Part shown: positions 18,336 to 27,439 of the stretch, in pieces
Layout: every line of letters starts with the position of its first letter
Position numbering within the stretch: the first letter of the stretch is position 1
From: Solobacterium sp.
Lineage (GTDB): Bacteria > Bacillota_I > Bacilli_A > Erysipelotrichales > Erysipelotrichaceae
Assembly (NCBI GenBank): GCA_015256455.1
Contig: JABZMB010000003.1
Coordinates: 1-64,000, forward strand
Reading direction: 5' to 3'
DNA: 64,000 bases
Position numbers and translations under genes: made by a program
The notes under the pieces: generated by a model
The model's input: the letters and a program-made list of their open reading frames with translations, nothing else
The model's database searches: none
What the model was told of the DNA's origin: nothing

Positions 18336-20276
18336 TTATTGAACTTTTGTGCCTGGAGTTAAGCCATTGACTTCAACAAGTCCGATTGTCTTTTCTTCCT
18401 TACCAGCTAGTAACATACCCTGTGATTCAACACCACGGATAACTGTTGGTTGTAGGTTAGCAATCATAACGATACTCTTGCCGATGACTTGTCCTGGTGT
18501 ATAGCTTTGTGCTAAACCAGAAACAATCTGACGTACTTCGCCATCACCTAAGTCTACTTTAAGAACGAAGAGCTTATCCGCATCAGGATGTCTTTCACAA
18601 GAGAGAACCTTACCTACACGAAGGTCAATCTTCTGGAAGTCTTCTACTGTAACAGTTGGCTTCTTTTCAATTTCCTTCTTACGTGCCTTCGCATTGATTT
18701 CATTAATCATATCAATCTTAGACTGAATTGCCTTTTCATCGATACGTGCAAATAAGATCTCCGGTTTCTCTGCAACATGGATGCCGGTTTCAAGCTTACC
18801 GAATTCAGAAATTGTTGCGAAGTCTCTTTGTTGTGTATTTAAGTCATCTAAGATCTTCTTGGATGTCTCTGGGAAGAATGATTCCATTAATACAGCTGCG
18901 ATACGTACAGATTCTAATAAGTTATAGAGAACAGTCGCAAGACGTTCAATCTTTTCAGAGTCCTTCGCAAGTGCCCAAGGTGTCGTTTCATCAATGTACT
19001 TATTACATCTAGAGAATAAATCAAGAATGTCCTGGATTGCATCAGCTACTCTGAGTTCATCCATCTTCTCAATAACCTTCTTCACTGTGTCTGTAGCCAT
19101 TGCCTTGAGTTCATCATCAATTGGTTCACTCACATTTGGATTCGCAACAACTCCACCAAAGTATTTATTCTGCATGGAGATTGTACGATTCACTAAGTTA
19201 CCTAGGTTATTCGCAAGGTCACTGTTAATACGTTCAATCATTAAGTCATATGTCACATGTCCATCTTGTGCAAATGGCATCTCATGTAACATGATGAAGC
19301 GTACAGCGTCTACACCGAATAACTTCACTAAGTCATCCGCATAAATCACATTACCATGTGATTTAGACATCTTAGAATCACCAATCAATAGCCATGGGTG
19401 ACCAAATACCTGCTTTGGTAGTGGTTCGCCCAATGCCATTAACATAATTGGCCAATAAATTGTATGGAAACGAATAATGTCCTTACCAATCAAATGAAGA
19501 TCGGCAGGCCAGTATTTTTTATAGAGTTCATCATGATTACCATCCGCATCATATCCAAGACCTGTAATATAGTTAGATAATGCGTCAATCCAAACATATA
19601 CAACGTGTTTTGGATCAAACTCTACTGGAATTCCCCACTTAAAGGATGTACGTGATACGCAAAGATCTTGTAATCCTGGCTTGAGGAAGTTATTTACCAT
19701 TTCATTCTTACGGCTTTCTGGTTGAATGAAGTGTGGATGTTCATCGATATACTTCATCAACTGGTCAGCGTACTTACTCATCTTAAAGAAGTAAGCTTCT
19801 TCTTTCATTGGTACAACTTCACCACCACAAACAGGACACTTGCCATCTTCTGTTAACTGGCTCTTTGTATAGAAGGCTTCATCCTCTTGGCAATATAAGC
19901 CTTCATAATATCCCTTATAGATATCACCTTGGTCATAGAACTTCTTGAAAATCTTCTGTACTTGTCTTTCATGTGGTTCATCTGTTGTACGAATGAAGTA
20001 GTCATAAGAAGTATTCATGACATCAAATTGTTGTTTAATCACTGCAGCCACATCATCTACGAATTGTTTTGGTGTCTTACCTGCAGCCTTTGCCTTCTCT
20101 TCTACCTTCTGACCATGTTCGTCTGTTCCTGTCTGGAAACGTACATCATAGCCTTCCGCACGTTTAAATCTAGCGATTGCGTCTGCTAGTACAATCTCAT
20201 AAACATTTCCGATATGTGGTTTTCCTGATGTATATGCGATTGCGGTTGTAATGTAATACGGTTTTTTGTTTTCCAT
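18336..20276 (-). CDS. metG: Methionyl-tRNA synthetase
   Basis: Class I synthetase charging tRNA-Met. Numbered from the start chosen here, the HIGH-type motif KPHIGN is near residues 19-24, the zinc module includes CPVCGG, and the KMSKS loop occurs as SKMSKSHGN. The C-terminal 105 residues form the tRNA-binding EMAP/Trbp111 domain (FQKIDLRVGKV, then VSGLA and NLQP). The longer frame begins at 20330 but lies in the T-box; ATG at 20276 has GAGGAGGT eight bases upstream, giving 646 aa. It is controlled by the T-box leader immediately upstream. Confidence 0.97.
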   Translation of the reverse strand: MENKKPYYITTAIAYTSGKPHIGNVYEIVLADAIARFKRAEGYDVRFQTGTDEHGQKVEEKAKAAGKTPKQFVDDVAAVIKQQFDVMNTSYDYFIRTTDEPHERQVQKIFKKFYDQGDIYKGYYEGLYCQEDEAFYTKSQLTEDGKCPVCGGEVVPMKEEAYFFKMSKYADQLMKYIDEHPHFIQPESRKNEMVNNFLKPGLQDLCVSRTSFKWGIPVEFDPKHVVYVWIDALSNYITGLGYDADGNHDELYKKYWPADLHLIGKDIIRFHTIYWPIMLMALGEPLPKQVFGHPWLLIGDSKMSKSHGNVIYADDLVKLFGVDAVRFIMLHEMPFAQDGHVTYDLMIERINSDLANNLGNLVNRTISMQNKYFGGVVANPNVSEPIDDELKAMATDTVKKVIEKMDELRVADAIQDILDLFSRCNKYIDETTPWALAKDSEKIERLATVLYNLLESVRIAAVLMESFFPETSKKILDDLNTQQRDFATISEFGKLETGIHVAEKPEILFARIDEKAIQSKIDMINEINAKARKKEIEKKPTVTVEDFQKIDLRVGKVLSCERHPDADKLFVLKVDLGDGEVRQIVSGLAQSYTPGQVIGKSIVMIANLQPTVIRGVESQGMLLAGKEEKTIGLVEVNGLTPGTKVQ

Positions 20277-20282
20277 TTTTGC

Positions 20283-20520
20283 GTACCTCCTCAAAATAAA
20301 AGACATCCCAAATGAAAGGACGTCTTGCACGCGTTACCACCTTTGTCTTGCGGATGAATGAATCATCTGCCTCTCTTCGTTGTAACGGACGTCTCCGGGT
20401 CATACTCTTCGTATGGCCAGCTCCAAGACCATGTTCCATTTCCCCTTCATGCATGTTTTCACCTACCACATACTCTCTACGTTTCTAAGAAAATGTACTC
20501 TTCTTTTCTTTGCTGTTATC
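20283..20520 (-). ncRNA. T-box riboswitch leader of metG
   Basis: The minus-strand leader has the conserved T-box bulge AAGGTGGTAACGCG (20330-20343), directly followed by a terminator hairpin (AGACGTCC with GGATGTCT, 20301-20325) and a U-rich run. Upstream sequence has the purine-rich Stem I elements expected of T-boxes. Uncharged tRNA, here presumably tRNA-Met, would stabilise the antiterminator and allow metG transcription. I did not fold the leader; the specifier codon was not fixed with certainty. Confidence 0.88.
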
Positions 20521-20526
20521 GGTATT

Positions 20527-20554
20527 ATTATACGTTGAAAGTAGGTTTTTGCAA
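20527..20554 (-). promoter_or_regulatory. Promoter of the metG T-box transcript
   Basis: TTGCAA (20549-20554), a 16-base spacer and a perfect TATAAT (20527-20532) on the minus strand. Confidence 0.7.
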
Positions 20555-20630
20555 ATACACAGAATGCATCTTTTGTGTTGTTTAAAGCTGTTTCTATCCC
20601 CTTTATACAAGCGCTCTATATAAATAAACC

Positions 20631-20659
20631 TTGTCTTTTTAACATTGCCAGTATATCAT
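20631..20659 (+). promoter_or_regulatory. Promoter of the cold shock gene
   Basis: TTGTCT (20631-20636), 17-base spacer, TATCAT (20654-20659). The predicted leader is about 50 bases, shorter than the long cold-box leaders of enteric csp genes. Confidence 0.65.
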
Positions 20660-20714
20660 AATAGAGAATACAGGATTTACTTCCGTATCATAGAATAGGA
20701 GATTCAAAGGCACA

Positions 20715-20915
20715 ATGGCAACAGGCAAGGTAAAATGGTTTAATGCTGAAAAGGGCTACGGATTCATCACAACTGATGAAGGTAAGGACGTTTTCGTTCA
20801 TTACTCAGCAATTCAGAGTGAAGGATTCAAGACACTTGATGAAGGCGCTGCAGTAAGCTTCGACATCACAGAGTCTAATCGTGGACCACAGGCTTCCAAC
20901 GTAACAAAGCTCTAA
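20715..20915 (+). CDS. csp: Cold shock protein
   Basis: A 66-residue single OB-fold nucleic-acid chaperone. RNP1 is KGYGFIT (13-19) and RNP2 is VFVHYSAI (26-33). The N terminus [10 protein letters not shown] is characteristic. It prevents RNA secondary structure during cold or growth transitions. AGGAG lies 13 bases and AAGG four bases before ATG. It is a single-gene unit with its own promoter and terminator, divergent from metG. Confidence 0.95.
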   Translation: MATGKVKWFNAEKGYGFITTDEGKDVFVHYSAIQSEGFKTLDEGAAVSFDITESNRGPQASNVTKL

Positions 20916-20934
20916 TTAAGAACATTGTACGAAC

Positions 20935-20960
20935 AAAAGAACGGTTTATCCGTTCTTTTT
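20935..20960 (+). terminator. Terminator of csp
   Basis: Stem AAAAGAACGG (20935-20944) with CCGTTCTTTT (20950-20959), five-base loop, T-run. Confidence 0.9.
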
Positions 20961-20979
20961 TATTGTTGATAAGCACAAG

Positions 20980-21003
20980 AAAAGATGGCATGTGCCATCT
21001 TTT
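20980..21003 (-). terminator. Terminator of the mnmE...prs gene row
   Basis: Stem AAAAGATGGCA (20980-20990) with TGCCATCTTTT (20993-21003), two-base centre; the minus strand ends in a T-run. It lies 9 bases beyond the prs stop. Confidence 0.85.
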
Positions 21004-21011
21004 TATATCTC

Positions 21012-21986
21012 TTATTTAAAACTGTCGAATGAGTATTCTTCATATACCTTGGATACAGGTGTATGATTTTCGATTGATTCGATTGTATTTGCAAGCATTT
21101 CTGCGATAGATAATACATGAATCTTTGTTGTATTCGTCTTCTGTTCTTCACGAAGTGGAATTGTATCTGTAATTATCATCTTTTTGATTGGTGAATTTTC
21201 AATCTTCGCAATTGCATCGCGTGAGAATACACCATGCGTAATTCCAGTGTAGATATCCTTGGCACCATGGCGCTTCAAAATTTCACATCCAGCCACAAGT
21301 GATCCCGCTGTATCGCAGATATCATCAATGACAATGCATGTTTTATCCTTAACATCACCAATGATATTTTGCGCTTCAACCATATTTGGCTTTGGACGAC
21401 GCTTATCGATAATTGCGATAGGTGCATCTAATAAATCGGCCACTCTTCTAGCACGTGTAACTCCACCATGGTCTGGTGAAACAACTACTAATTCATCCTT
21501 TGGAATTTGTAGGCCCTTGAAGTAACTAGCGAGCATTGGTACTGCTGTAATATCATCGATAGGAATATCGAAGTAACCCTGAATCTGTGCTGCATGTAAG
21601 TCAAATGTTACAACACGGTGAGCTCCTGCAACCTGTAATAGGTTTGCGACTAACTTCGATGTAATTGGTTGACGTGGTTTTGCTTTACGATCCTGACGAG
21701 CATAACCGTAATAAGGCATAATAACGTTAATTTCTCCAGCACTCGCACGTCTACATGCATCGATACAGATGAGAACTTCCATTAAGCGCTCTGATACTGG
21801 ATTGCATGTTGACTGAATGATGAAAACAGAACGACCTCTGACTGACTCTTGTGGTTCGACTAAAATCTCACCATCTGCGAAATGTTCAACCTTGATTTTA
21901 CCTAAAGGCAATCCCAAATGTTTACAAATAGACGCTGCTAGATCGGTACTAGATGTTAGAGCGAATACGACAGTTTCCTTAACCAT
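21012..21986 (-). CDS. prs: Ribose-phosphate pyrophosphokinase
   Basis: Makes PRPP from ribose 5-phosphate and ATP, feeding purine, pyrimidine, NAD, His and Trp synthesis. Conserved sites are present: DLHAAQIQGYFD in the catalytic region, SPDHGGVTRAR, and the PRPP-binding loop DDICDTAGS. The length of 324 aa is normal. A GAAGAGG ribosome site precedes ATG. It lies 67 bases downstream of glmU, the order found in Bacillus. Confidence 0.97.
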   Translation of the reverse strand: MVKETVVFALTSSTDLAASICKHLGLPLGKIKVEHFADGEILVEPQESVRGRSVFIIQSTCNPVSERLMEVLICIDACRRASAGEINVIMPYYGYARQDRKAKPRQPITSKLVANLLQVAGAHRVVTFDLHAAQIQGYFDIPIDDITAVPMLASYFKGLQIPKDELVVVSPDHGGVTRARRVADLLDAPIAIIDKRRPKPNMVEAQNIIGDVKDKTCIVIDDICDTAGSLVAGCEILKRHGAKDIYTGITHGVFSRDAIAKIENSPIKKMIITDTIPLREEQKTNTTKIHVLSIAEMLANTIESIENHTPVSKVYEEYSFDSFK

Positions 21987-22053
21987 GATTTTCCTCTTCT
22001 CCCATATTAATGTTGTATATCCTTATTAATTAAAGATGTTTTATAACTATTCG

Positions 22054-22995
22054 TCAACCCTTACGGCGAATAAATGGTCCGACTATTTCAGCTTTTGAAA
22101 CATTTGTATCTTCTAACCATGTGCCTGGTAGAATTTCTGCGTAATCTTCAACTACAGTATCTCCATAGAGATATGTATTTGGATGGATAATCACGTCTGT
22201 TCCAAATGTTACATTAGGTCCTATATACGCTGTATTAGGGTCGTAGATTGTAACACCCTTCTTCATCCACTCTGTATTGATTCTTTCTTGCATATATTTT
22301 GCGGCATGTGCTAATTCCACATTTCCATTAATACCTTGTACTTCTTGCCAATCATCACATGGAATTGCGACAACCTTCTTGCCTAGCTTCTTTAAAATCT
22401 CAACTAAATCCGTTAGATAGTATTCGTTCTGGGCGTTGTTATTATTCAAATGCTTCAAGCCCTCAAATAGAGATTGGTTGTTGAAGGCATAGATGCCTGT
22501 GTTAATTTCACGTACTGCCTTTTCAGCGTCATTTGCGTCTTTGAACTCTACGATTTTTTCAACGGTTCCATCCGCATTACGAATGACACGACCATACGCT
22601 CCATTGTCTTCTGGAATTGCAGTAAGTACTGCCATATCCGCATCACCAATCAAATCATATAATTTCTGGTATGTTTCTGGTTTTACGCATGGTGTATCTC
22701 CACTAGCGACTAGTGTAATACCCTCTTCATTTGCAAGCTGTTGAGCTTGCATTACCGCATGTCCTGTTCCAAGCTGTGGTTCTTGTACCGCAAATTCGCA
22801 CTTTCCAGCCATCGCAGTTTCAACTTCTTCGTGCTTATAACCAACTACACATACAATTCTTTCTGTACCAGACTTCTTTAAGCTATTGATTACCATACCT
22901 AACATTGGTACTTCTAGAATTTTATGTAATACCTTTGGTAATTCTGAGTGCATACGGGTTCCTTTACCACCCGCCATAATAATTGCGTTCTTCAT
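22054..22995 (-). CDS. glmU: Truncated GlmU: UDP-GlcNAc pyrophosphorylase domain without the acetyltransferase half
   Basis: The N-terminal uridylyltransferase domain is complete: AGGKGTRM near residues 8-15, LPKVLH, QLGTGHAV, and SGDTPCV. The protein then enters the left-handed beta-helix region (YIGPNV, IIHPNTYLYG) but stops at residue 313, immediately after VGPFIRRKG. Full GlmU is about 450-460 residues and the missing part holds the GlcN-1-P acetyltransferase site. The gap to prs is only 67 bases, so no remnant of the lost part is left. ATG at 22995 is preferred (AGGAG eight bases upstream) over the earlier ATG at 23025. The glucosamine-1-phosphate acetylation step must be supplied by another protein, or GlcNAc must be taken up. 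Confidence 0.88.
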   Translation of the reverse strand: MKNAIIMAGGKGTRMHSELPKVLHKILEVPMLGMVINSLKKSGTERIVCVVGYKHEEVETAMAGKCEFAVQEPQLGTGHAVMQAQQLANEEGITLVASGDTPCVKPETYQKLYDLIGDADMAVLTAIPEDNGAYGRVIRNADGTVEKIVEFKDANDAEKAVREINTGIYAFNNQSLFEGLKHLNNNNAQNEYYLTDLVEILKKLGKKVVAIPCDDWQEVQGINGNVELAHAAKYMQERINTEWMKKGVTIYDPNTAYIGPNVTFGTDVIIHPNTYLYGDTVVEDYAEILPGTWLEDTNVSKAEIVGPFIRRKG

Positions 22996-23028
22996 TTTAT
23001 TTTCTCCTATTTTACATGCTAGCATGAT

Positions 23029-23871
23029 TTATCGTGTGTATACTGTTGTCTTTCTAACAAAGTATCTCTTCTTTTTTAATACATCAATAGAACGTTCTAA
23101 CAACTCTATGTCTTTTGTGATTCCAAACACAGTTGAACCACTCCCTGACATTAGTACTCCATCAAAACCTAAGTCCAATAAGTCTTGTTTGGCCTTTCGG
23201 ATTTCCGGGACCAATGTCATTGCGGCATTTTCCATGGAGTTACCTAAACAATGGATAATGCCGTCATAATCATTGTTTTCTAGCGCTTCTTGCATTGCTA
23301 TACAATCAGGATGAATTCCTTCTTGTTCATCCACGATATGGAAGGCTTCTGCAGTCGATACACCTTTACGTGGTTTTATCAACAACAATGAGAAATCTGG
23401 TTTACATGAGAATGTTGTAATCTTCTCACCAATCCCTTCCACAAATGCAGGGCGATTGAGGATACAGAATGGTACATCTGCACCAACTTCTTTACCCACT
23501 GCAATCATCTCATCTTTTGTAAGATTTAGATTACACATCCGATTAATCATACGTATTGCAGCAGCCGCATCTGCACTACCACCCGCTAGACCAGCTCTTG
23601 TAGGAATATGCTTCTCCAAACGACAGCGAAACTCTTCTTTGAGATGATACTTTTCCTGCATGATATGAATCGCTTTGATAATTGTATTCTTATCATTGAT
23701 CGGTAAATAGTCTCGATTTAACTCCAGTGTTGTTTGTTTTGCAAATTCCATTTCTAAAACATCATAGAAATTGATTGGAACCATAATCATTTTTAAATCA
23801 TGGTAACCATCTTCTCGTTTACCCACAACATCTAAGCATAGATTTATTTTTGCGTATGCTCGCTCTTTCAT
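23029..23871 (-). CDS. ispE: 4-diphosphocytidyl-2-C-methyl-D-erythritol kinase
   Basis: IspE is the GHMP kinase of the non-mevalonate isoprenoid pathway. The N-terminal motif AYAKINLCLDVVGKREDGYH and the ATP-binding loop PTRAGLAGGSADAAA are diagnostic; the C-terminal SGSGSTVFG is the third GHMP motif. The length of 280 aa is typical. Its ATG overlaps the ksgA stop by four bases. It indicates that the cell uses the MEP route. Confidence 0.96.
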   Translation of the reverse strand: MKERAYAKINLCLDVVGKREDGYHDLKMIMVPINFYDVLEMEFAKQTTLELNRDYLPINDKNTIIKAIHIMQEKYHLKEEFRCRLEKHIPTRAGLAGGSADAAAAIRMINRMCNLNLTKDEMIAVGKEVGADVPFCILNRPAFVEGIGEKITTFSCKPDFSLLLIKPRKGVSTAEAFHIVDEQEGIHPDCIAMQEALENNDYDGIIHCLGNSMENAAMTLVPEIRKAKQDLLDLGFDGVLMSGSGSTVFGITKDIELLERSIDVLKKKRYFVRKTTVYTR

Positions 23872-24710
23872 TTCATGACCTCATGAATTTGTTTTAATTC
23901 ATCAATGGTTAATTCCTGTGCGCGTTTATTGGCTGGAATATTAGCCTTCTCTAGTATCTCTGTCGCCTTATTACCATCATCTACGTATTCTTTCAGATTG
24001 TTGTAAATGGTTTTACGGCGTTGCTTGAAACAGGCTCTTACCAGTTCAAAGAAGTCTCGAATCTCTTCATTACTTGCGTCGTTATTCTTTCTTGCGAATT
24101 GGATAATGACACTATCGACAGCAGGGGAAGGATTAAATGACCTTCCTGGTACTGTAAATAAACGCTTGATATCGAATAAATATTGCCCCTCTACAGATAG
24201 GGCGTTGTATTCAGGATCTTTTGGTTTTGCGACAAAGCGGTCACCAACTTCCTTCTGTACCATAACCGTAATATAAGAGATATCTGGATTTTCAAATATT
24301 TTAAATAATACTGGTGTCGTAATGTAGTATGGAAGATTTGCACATACAGATACAGTTTTATACTTTTCTTTTAATGCATGTACAACTTCATCTAAATCAC
24401 ATGTTAAGAAATCCTGTAGGATAATCTCTACATTGGAATAATCTTCTAAAGTATGCTGTAGTACTGGAATTAAACTTTCATCTATCTCAAATGCAAGTAC
24501 GTGTTGTGCATGCATTGCCAGTTGTTCGGTTAAACTTCCAATGCCTGGGCCAATTTCGATGACTGCACCTTTGCAATGTGACATTTCAGCACAGCGTTCT
24601 ACGATAATCGGATCAACCAAGAAGTTCTGGCCAAATCCTTTCTTCGCTCGTAATCCAAATTGATCTAGTATCTCTTTTGTGCGAGACGGTGTTGAAATTA
24701 ATTTCTTCAT
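23868..24710 (-). CDS. ksgA: 16S rRNA dimethyladenosine transferase
   Basis: KsgA/RsmA dimethylates two adjacent adenosines near the 3' end of 16S rRNA. The SAM-binding motif is EIGPGIGSLTEQL and the catalytic NLPY motif is NLPYYI. The N-terminal KKGFGQNFLVD is characteristic. 280 aa. It overlaps rnmV upstream and ispE downstream by four bases each, a tightly coupled operon. Confidence 0.97.
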   Translation of the reverse strand: MKKLISTPSRTKEILDQFGLRAKKGFGQNFLVDPIIVERCAEMSHCKGAVIEIGPGIGSLTEQLAMHAQHVLAFEIDESLIPVLQHTLEDYSNVEIILQDFLTCDLDEVVHALKEKYKTVSVCANLPYYITTPVLFKIFENPDISYITVMVQKEVGDRFVAKPKDPEYNALSVEGQYLFDIKRLFTVPGRSFNPSPAVDSVIIQFARKNNDASNEEIRDFFELVRACFKQRRKTIYNNLKEYVDDGNKATEILEKANIPANKRAQELTIDELKQIHEVMK

Positions 24711-25240
24711 TTATCTATAACCTCTCGTAATTCTTCTTTGCAAACCGCAATACAGTTTAACCTTGCAAGCATGGTCTTCGCATTACCATCTCCAATATGG
24801 TAGTATTCTCCAACTTTACGTCGTAATTCTGCACTATCAGATTGACCACTTAGACCAAGTTCAAATAGGTCGCTCATCTTTAGACTACCCTTTGGTGAAT
24901 TGGTGATCGTTACGACATTTTGTAGTGCGTTCCACAATGTATCTTTATCCGCATGTTCAATACCAACCTTCTTCTCTGTACGTGCATTACGCTTCTCAAC
25001 AAATGCATTCTTACAGTTTGGAACATGTTGATTAATAATATGTCGTATTTGATTGCCTGGTGTATCTGGATCAGTAAAGACAATAACACCTCGTGTGCTT
25101 GAGGCATAGCGAATCTGTTCAATGACTTTATCATCAATGCTGCTACCACCAGTCTCAATCGTTTCACAATCAAAGTATTTCTTTAATTGTTGTGTATCGT
25201 GTCTTCCTTCCACAACGATTATCTCATGAATGCGATCCAT
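24707..25240 (-). CDS. rnmV: Ribonuclease M5
   Basis: RNase M5 is a Toprim-fold nuclease that finishes 5S rRNA. The Toprim motifs are VVEGRHD near the N terminus and FTDPDTPGNQIR in the middle. ATG at 25240 is preferred, with GGAGG six bases upstream, giving 177 aa; the longer frame from 25297 lies inside tatD. It overlaps tatD by 17 bases and ksgA by four, as in the Bacillus tatD-rnmV-ksgA row. Confidence 0.95.
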   Translation of the reverse strand: MDRIHEIIVVEGRHDTQQLKKYFDCETIETGGSSIDDKVIEQIRYASSTRGVIVFTDPDTPGNQIRHIINQHVPNCKNAFVEKRNARTEKKVGIEHADKDTLWNALQNVVTITNSPKGSLKMSDLFELGLSGQSDSAELRRKVGEYYHIGDGNAKTMLARLNCIAVCKEELREVIDK

Positions 25241-26018
25241 CAGCTTCCTCCAGAAATCTAGTCCAGTTGGCATCGATTTGTGCAGCCATATCTTCAACTG
25301 GCATATTTCGAATCTCAGCCATCTTCGCTACGATGTATGGAATATTTGACGGTTCATTTCGAGTGCCACGTACTGGAACTGGAGCCATGTATGGTGCATC
25401 TGTTTCACTGAGCAAGTAGTTTAAGTCGATTGTCTCTACTACATCTACAGCGTGTCTTGCATTTTTGAATGTTAAGGCACCACCAAGTGCGATATAGTAC
25501 CCTAACTTCGTAAATTCTTTTGCCATCTCTTTTGAACCTGGAAAACAATGCAATAATCCCTTCCAGTGATGTTTCTTCATAATATCGAAGGTATCCTGCA
25601 TGGCATCTCTAGAATGTACTAGGATTGGTTTATTTACTTCTCTAGCAAGTTCGATTAACTTTGCGAAGTATTCACGCTGTACAGCACGCTCAGCTTCATC
25701 TGTAACCCAGTGGTACTCTAGCCCAATTTCACCGATTGCAGTTACCATCGGATCTTTCGCCAATTCACAAAATGCATCCCAATATTTTTCATCTACCTTC
25801 GTAGTATCTTCTGGGAAGATGCCTGCCGCAACCTTATAGTTTTCAGGGTCGCGTTTTGCAAATTCAATGGCTTGTTTTGTTTCTTCTAGTGATAATGTAA
25901 TAATCATTAATTTATCCACATGCTTTTCTTTACAGCGTGCGATAACTTCTTCTAAATCTTCTTGAAACTCTTCTCCCATCAAATGACAATGGGTATCTAC
26001 ATAATGTAATTCACTCAT
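25224..26018 (-). CDS. tatD: TatD-family metal-dependent DNase
   Basis: TIM-barrel hydrolase with all metal ligands visible: DTHCHL at 8-13, GEIGLEY, LVHSRDA, LHCFPGS and SETDAPY. The GIHP element common in the family reads GIFP here. Family members are 3'-5' DNases or have D-aminoacyl-hydrolase-like activity; the precise role is uncertain. It begins one base after the mnmE stop and overlaps rnmV. Confidence 0.93.
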   Translation of the reverse strand: MSELHYVDTHCHLMGEEFQEDLEEVIARCKEKHVDKLMIITLSLEETKQAIEFAKRDPENYKVAAGIFPEDTTKVDEKYWDAFCELAKDPMVTAIGEIGLEYHWVTDEAERAVQREYFAKLIELAREVNKPILVHSRDAMQDTFDIMKKHHWKGLLHCFPGSKEMAKEFTKLGYYIALGGALTFKNARHAVDVVETIDLNYLLSETDAPYMAPVPVRGTRNEPSNIPYIVAKMAEIRNMPVEDMAAQIDANWTRFLEEADGSHS

Positions 26019-26019
26019 C

Positions 26020-27345
26020 TTATTTTCCTAAACAGAAGCGTGAGAAGATTTCATCTAAGAGATCTTCCTTGCCTGCCTTTCCAGTGATCTGTCGTAATGC
26101 AGTCCACGCTTTTTCTAAATCGATTGTTACTAAATCAAGCTCCACACCTGCATGTAATGCATTTACTGCATCGTTCATTGCTTGTTCTGCCTGCAAAGCA
26201 TAACCTATCTGTCTTTCATTATTTAATGTATCGCTATTGGCTGCGATATATTCACTATGATATTTCTCAACAATCGCATTTGTTAGTTCTGTAATATCTT
26301 TTTGGATAGCACTGATAGATATACCTGCATGCATACTATCCTTATCTTTCTTATTATATACAACAATACGATTATGATTCTTTGTCTTCTCTAATAGTTC
26401 TTGATCTTCTTTAGTTAATTCCTCGGAACCATCTAATACAACAATCACAAGCTGTGCCTTTTCTAATGCTTGTAAGGATTTGGTAATACCAATCTGTTCA
26501 ATCGCATCATCACTCTTACGAATACCTGCGGTATCAATCAAGTTTAATGTGATTCCATTTAGTCGTACCGTTCCTTCTACAAGGTCTCTTGTCGTTCCAG
26601 CCACATCTGTAACGATTGCCTTATCTTCTTCCAACAACGCATTCAACAAGGAGGACTTACCAACATTTGGTCTACCTAAGATAACGGTATTGATGCCCTC
26701 TTTAATCACTGCAGATTGTTGTGCTGTTACGATAATCTGATGAATATCATCAATCCACTTCTCTGCCTTTGGTAGAATTTCCTCTTCAGTTAATTGGTGT
26801 ACATCATCATACTCAGGATAATCAATGTTTACTTCAATATTCGAAATAATTTGTGTCAAATCTTCTTCTAATGGTCTCATCAGTTTTGCGACAGACCCTT
26901 TTAATGAATGGATTGCGCTCTTCGCGTTAATTTCATCCTTTGCCCATATTAAGTCATTGATACCTTCTGCTTGAGACAAGTCCATCTTTCCACTGAGGAA
27001 TGCGCGTTCTGTAAATTCTCCACGACGTGCCATACGTGCACCTGCACCGAGAATGAGGGACAATACTTTTCTTGTGATATAGACGCCACCATGACAAGAG
27101 ATTTCCACAATATCTTCACCTGTATATGATTTTGGTGCACGGAAAAGGCTGACGAGTACTTCGTCAACAGATTCATTTCCTTCTTTAATGGTTGCGTAAT
27201 GAATTGTATATCCCTTGGCATCGCTAAAATCTTTACCTGTTAAGTCGGTAACGATTTGAATTGCGTCACTACCAGAAATACGAATGACGGAGATGGCTCC
27301 CATCGCATCGGCAGTGGCGATTGCGGCTATAGTATCCTGAAACAT
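26020..27345 (-). CDS. mnmE: tRNA modification GTPase MnmE
   Basis: With MnmG (encoded at 41255-43129) it installs the carboxymethylaminomethyl group on U34 of tRNAs. The N-terminal tetrahydrofolate-binding domain begins DTIAAIATADAMGAISVIR. The G domain has GRPNVGKSS, DTAGIR and NKKD. The C-terminal FCLGK provides the conserved Cys. 441 aa; GGAGGG precedes ATG. mnmE is usually near rpmH, but here it heads the tatD-rnmV-ksgA row. Confidence 0.97.
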   Translation of the reverse strand: MFQDTIAAIATADAMGAISVIRISGSDAIQIVTDLTGKDFSDAKGYTIHYATIKEGNESVDEVLVSLFRAPKSYTGEDIVEISCHGGVYITRKVLSLILGAGARMARRGEFTERAFLSGKMDLSQAEGINDLIWAKDEINAKSAIHSLKGSVAKLMRPLEEDLTQIISNIEVNIDYPEYDDVHQLTEEEILPKAEKWIDDIHQIIVTAQQSAVIKEGINTVILGRPNVGKSSLLNALLEEDKAIVTDVAGTTRDLVEGTVRLNGITLNLIDTAGIRKSDDAIEQIGITKSLQALEKAQLVIVVLDGSEELTKEDQELLEKTKNHNRIVVYNKKDKDSMHAGISISAIQKDITELTNAIVEKYHSEYIAANSDTLNNERQIGYALQAEQAMNDAVNALHAGVELDLVTIDLEKAWTALRQITGKAGKEDLLDEIFSRFCLGK

Positions 27346-27439
27346 GTTGTCCCTCCAGTTTCCATTATTATTGTACTAGTTTTATCCATTCTCTGCATGA
27401 CATCTCAGCAGTTTTTTCAATGTGTGCTAAGATAAAATC

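Noticed and set aside
20197..20469. Minus-strand open frame of 90 codons upstream of metG
   Set aside because: It runs through the T-box leader; the RNA structure explains the conservation and there is no ribosome site for it.
22994..23025. Upstream ATG as glmU start
   Set aside because: No ribosome site precedes it, while ATG at 22995 has AGGAG at the right distance and begins with the family N terminus KNAIIMAGG.
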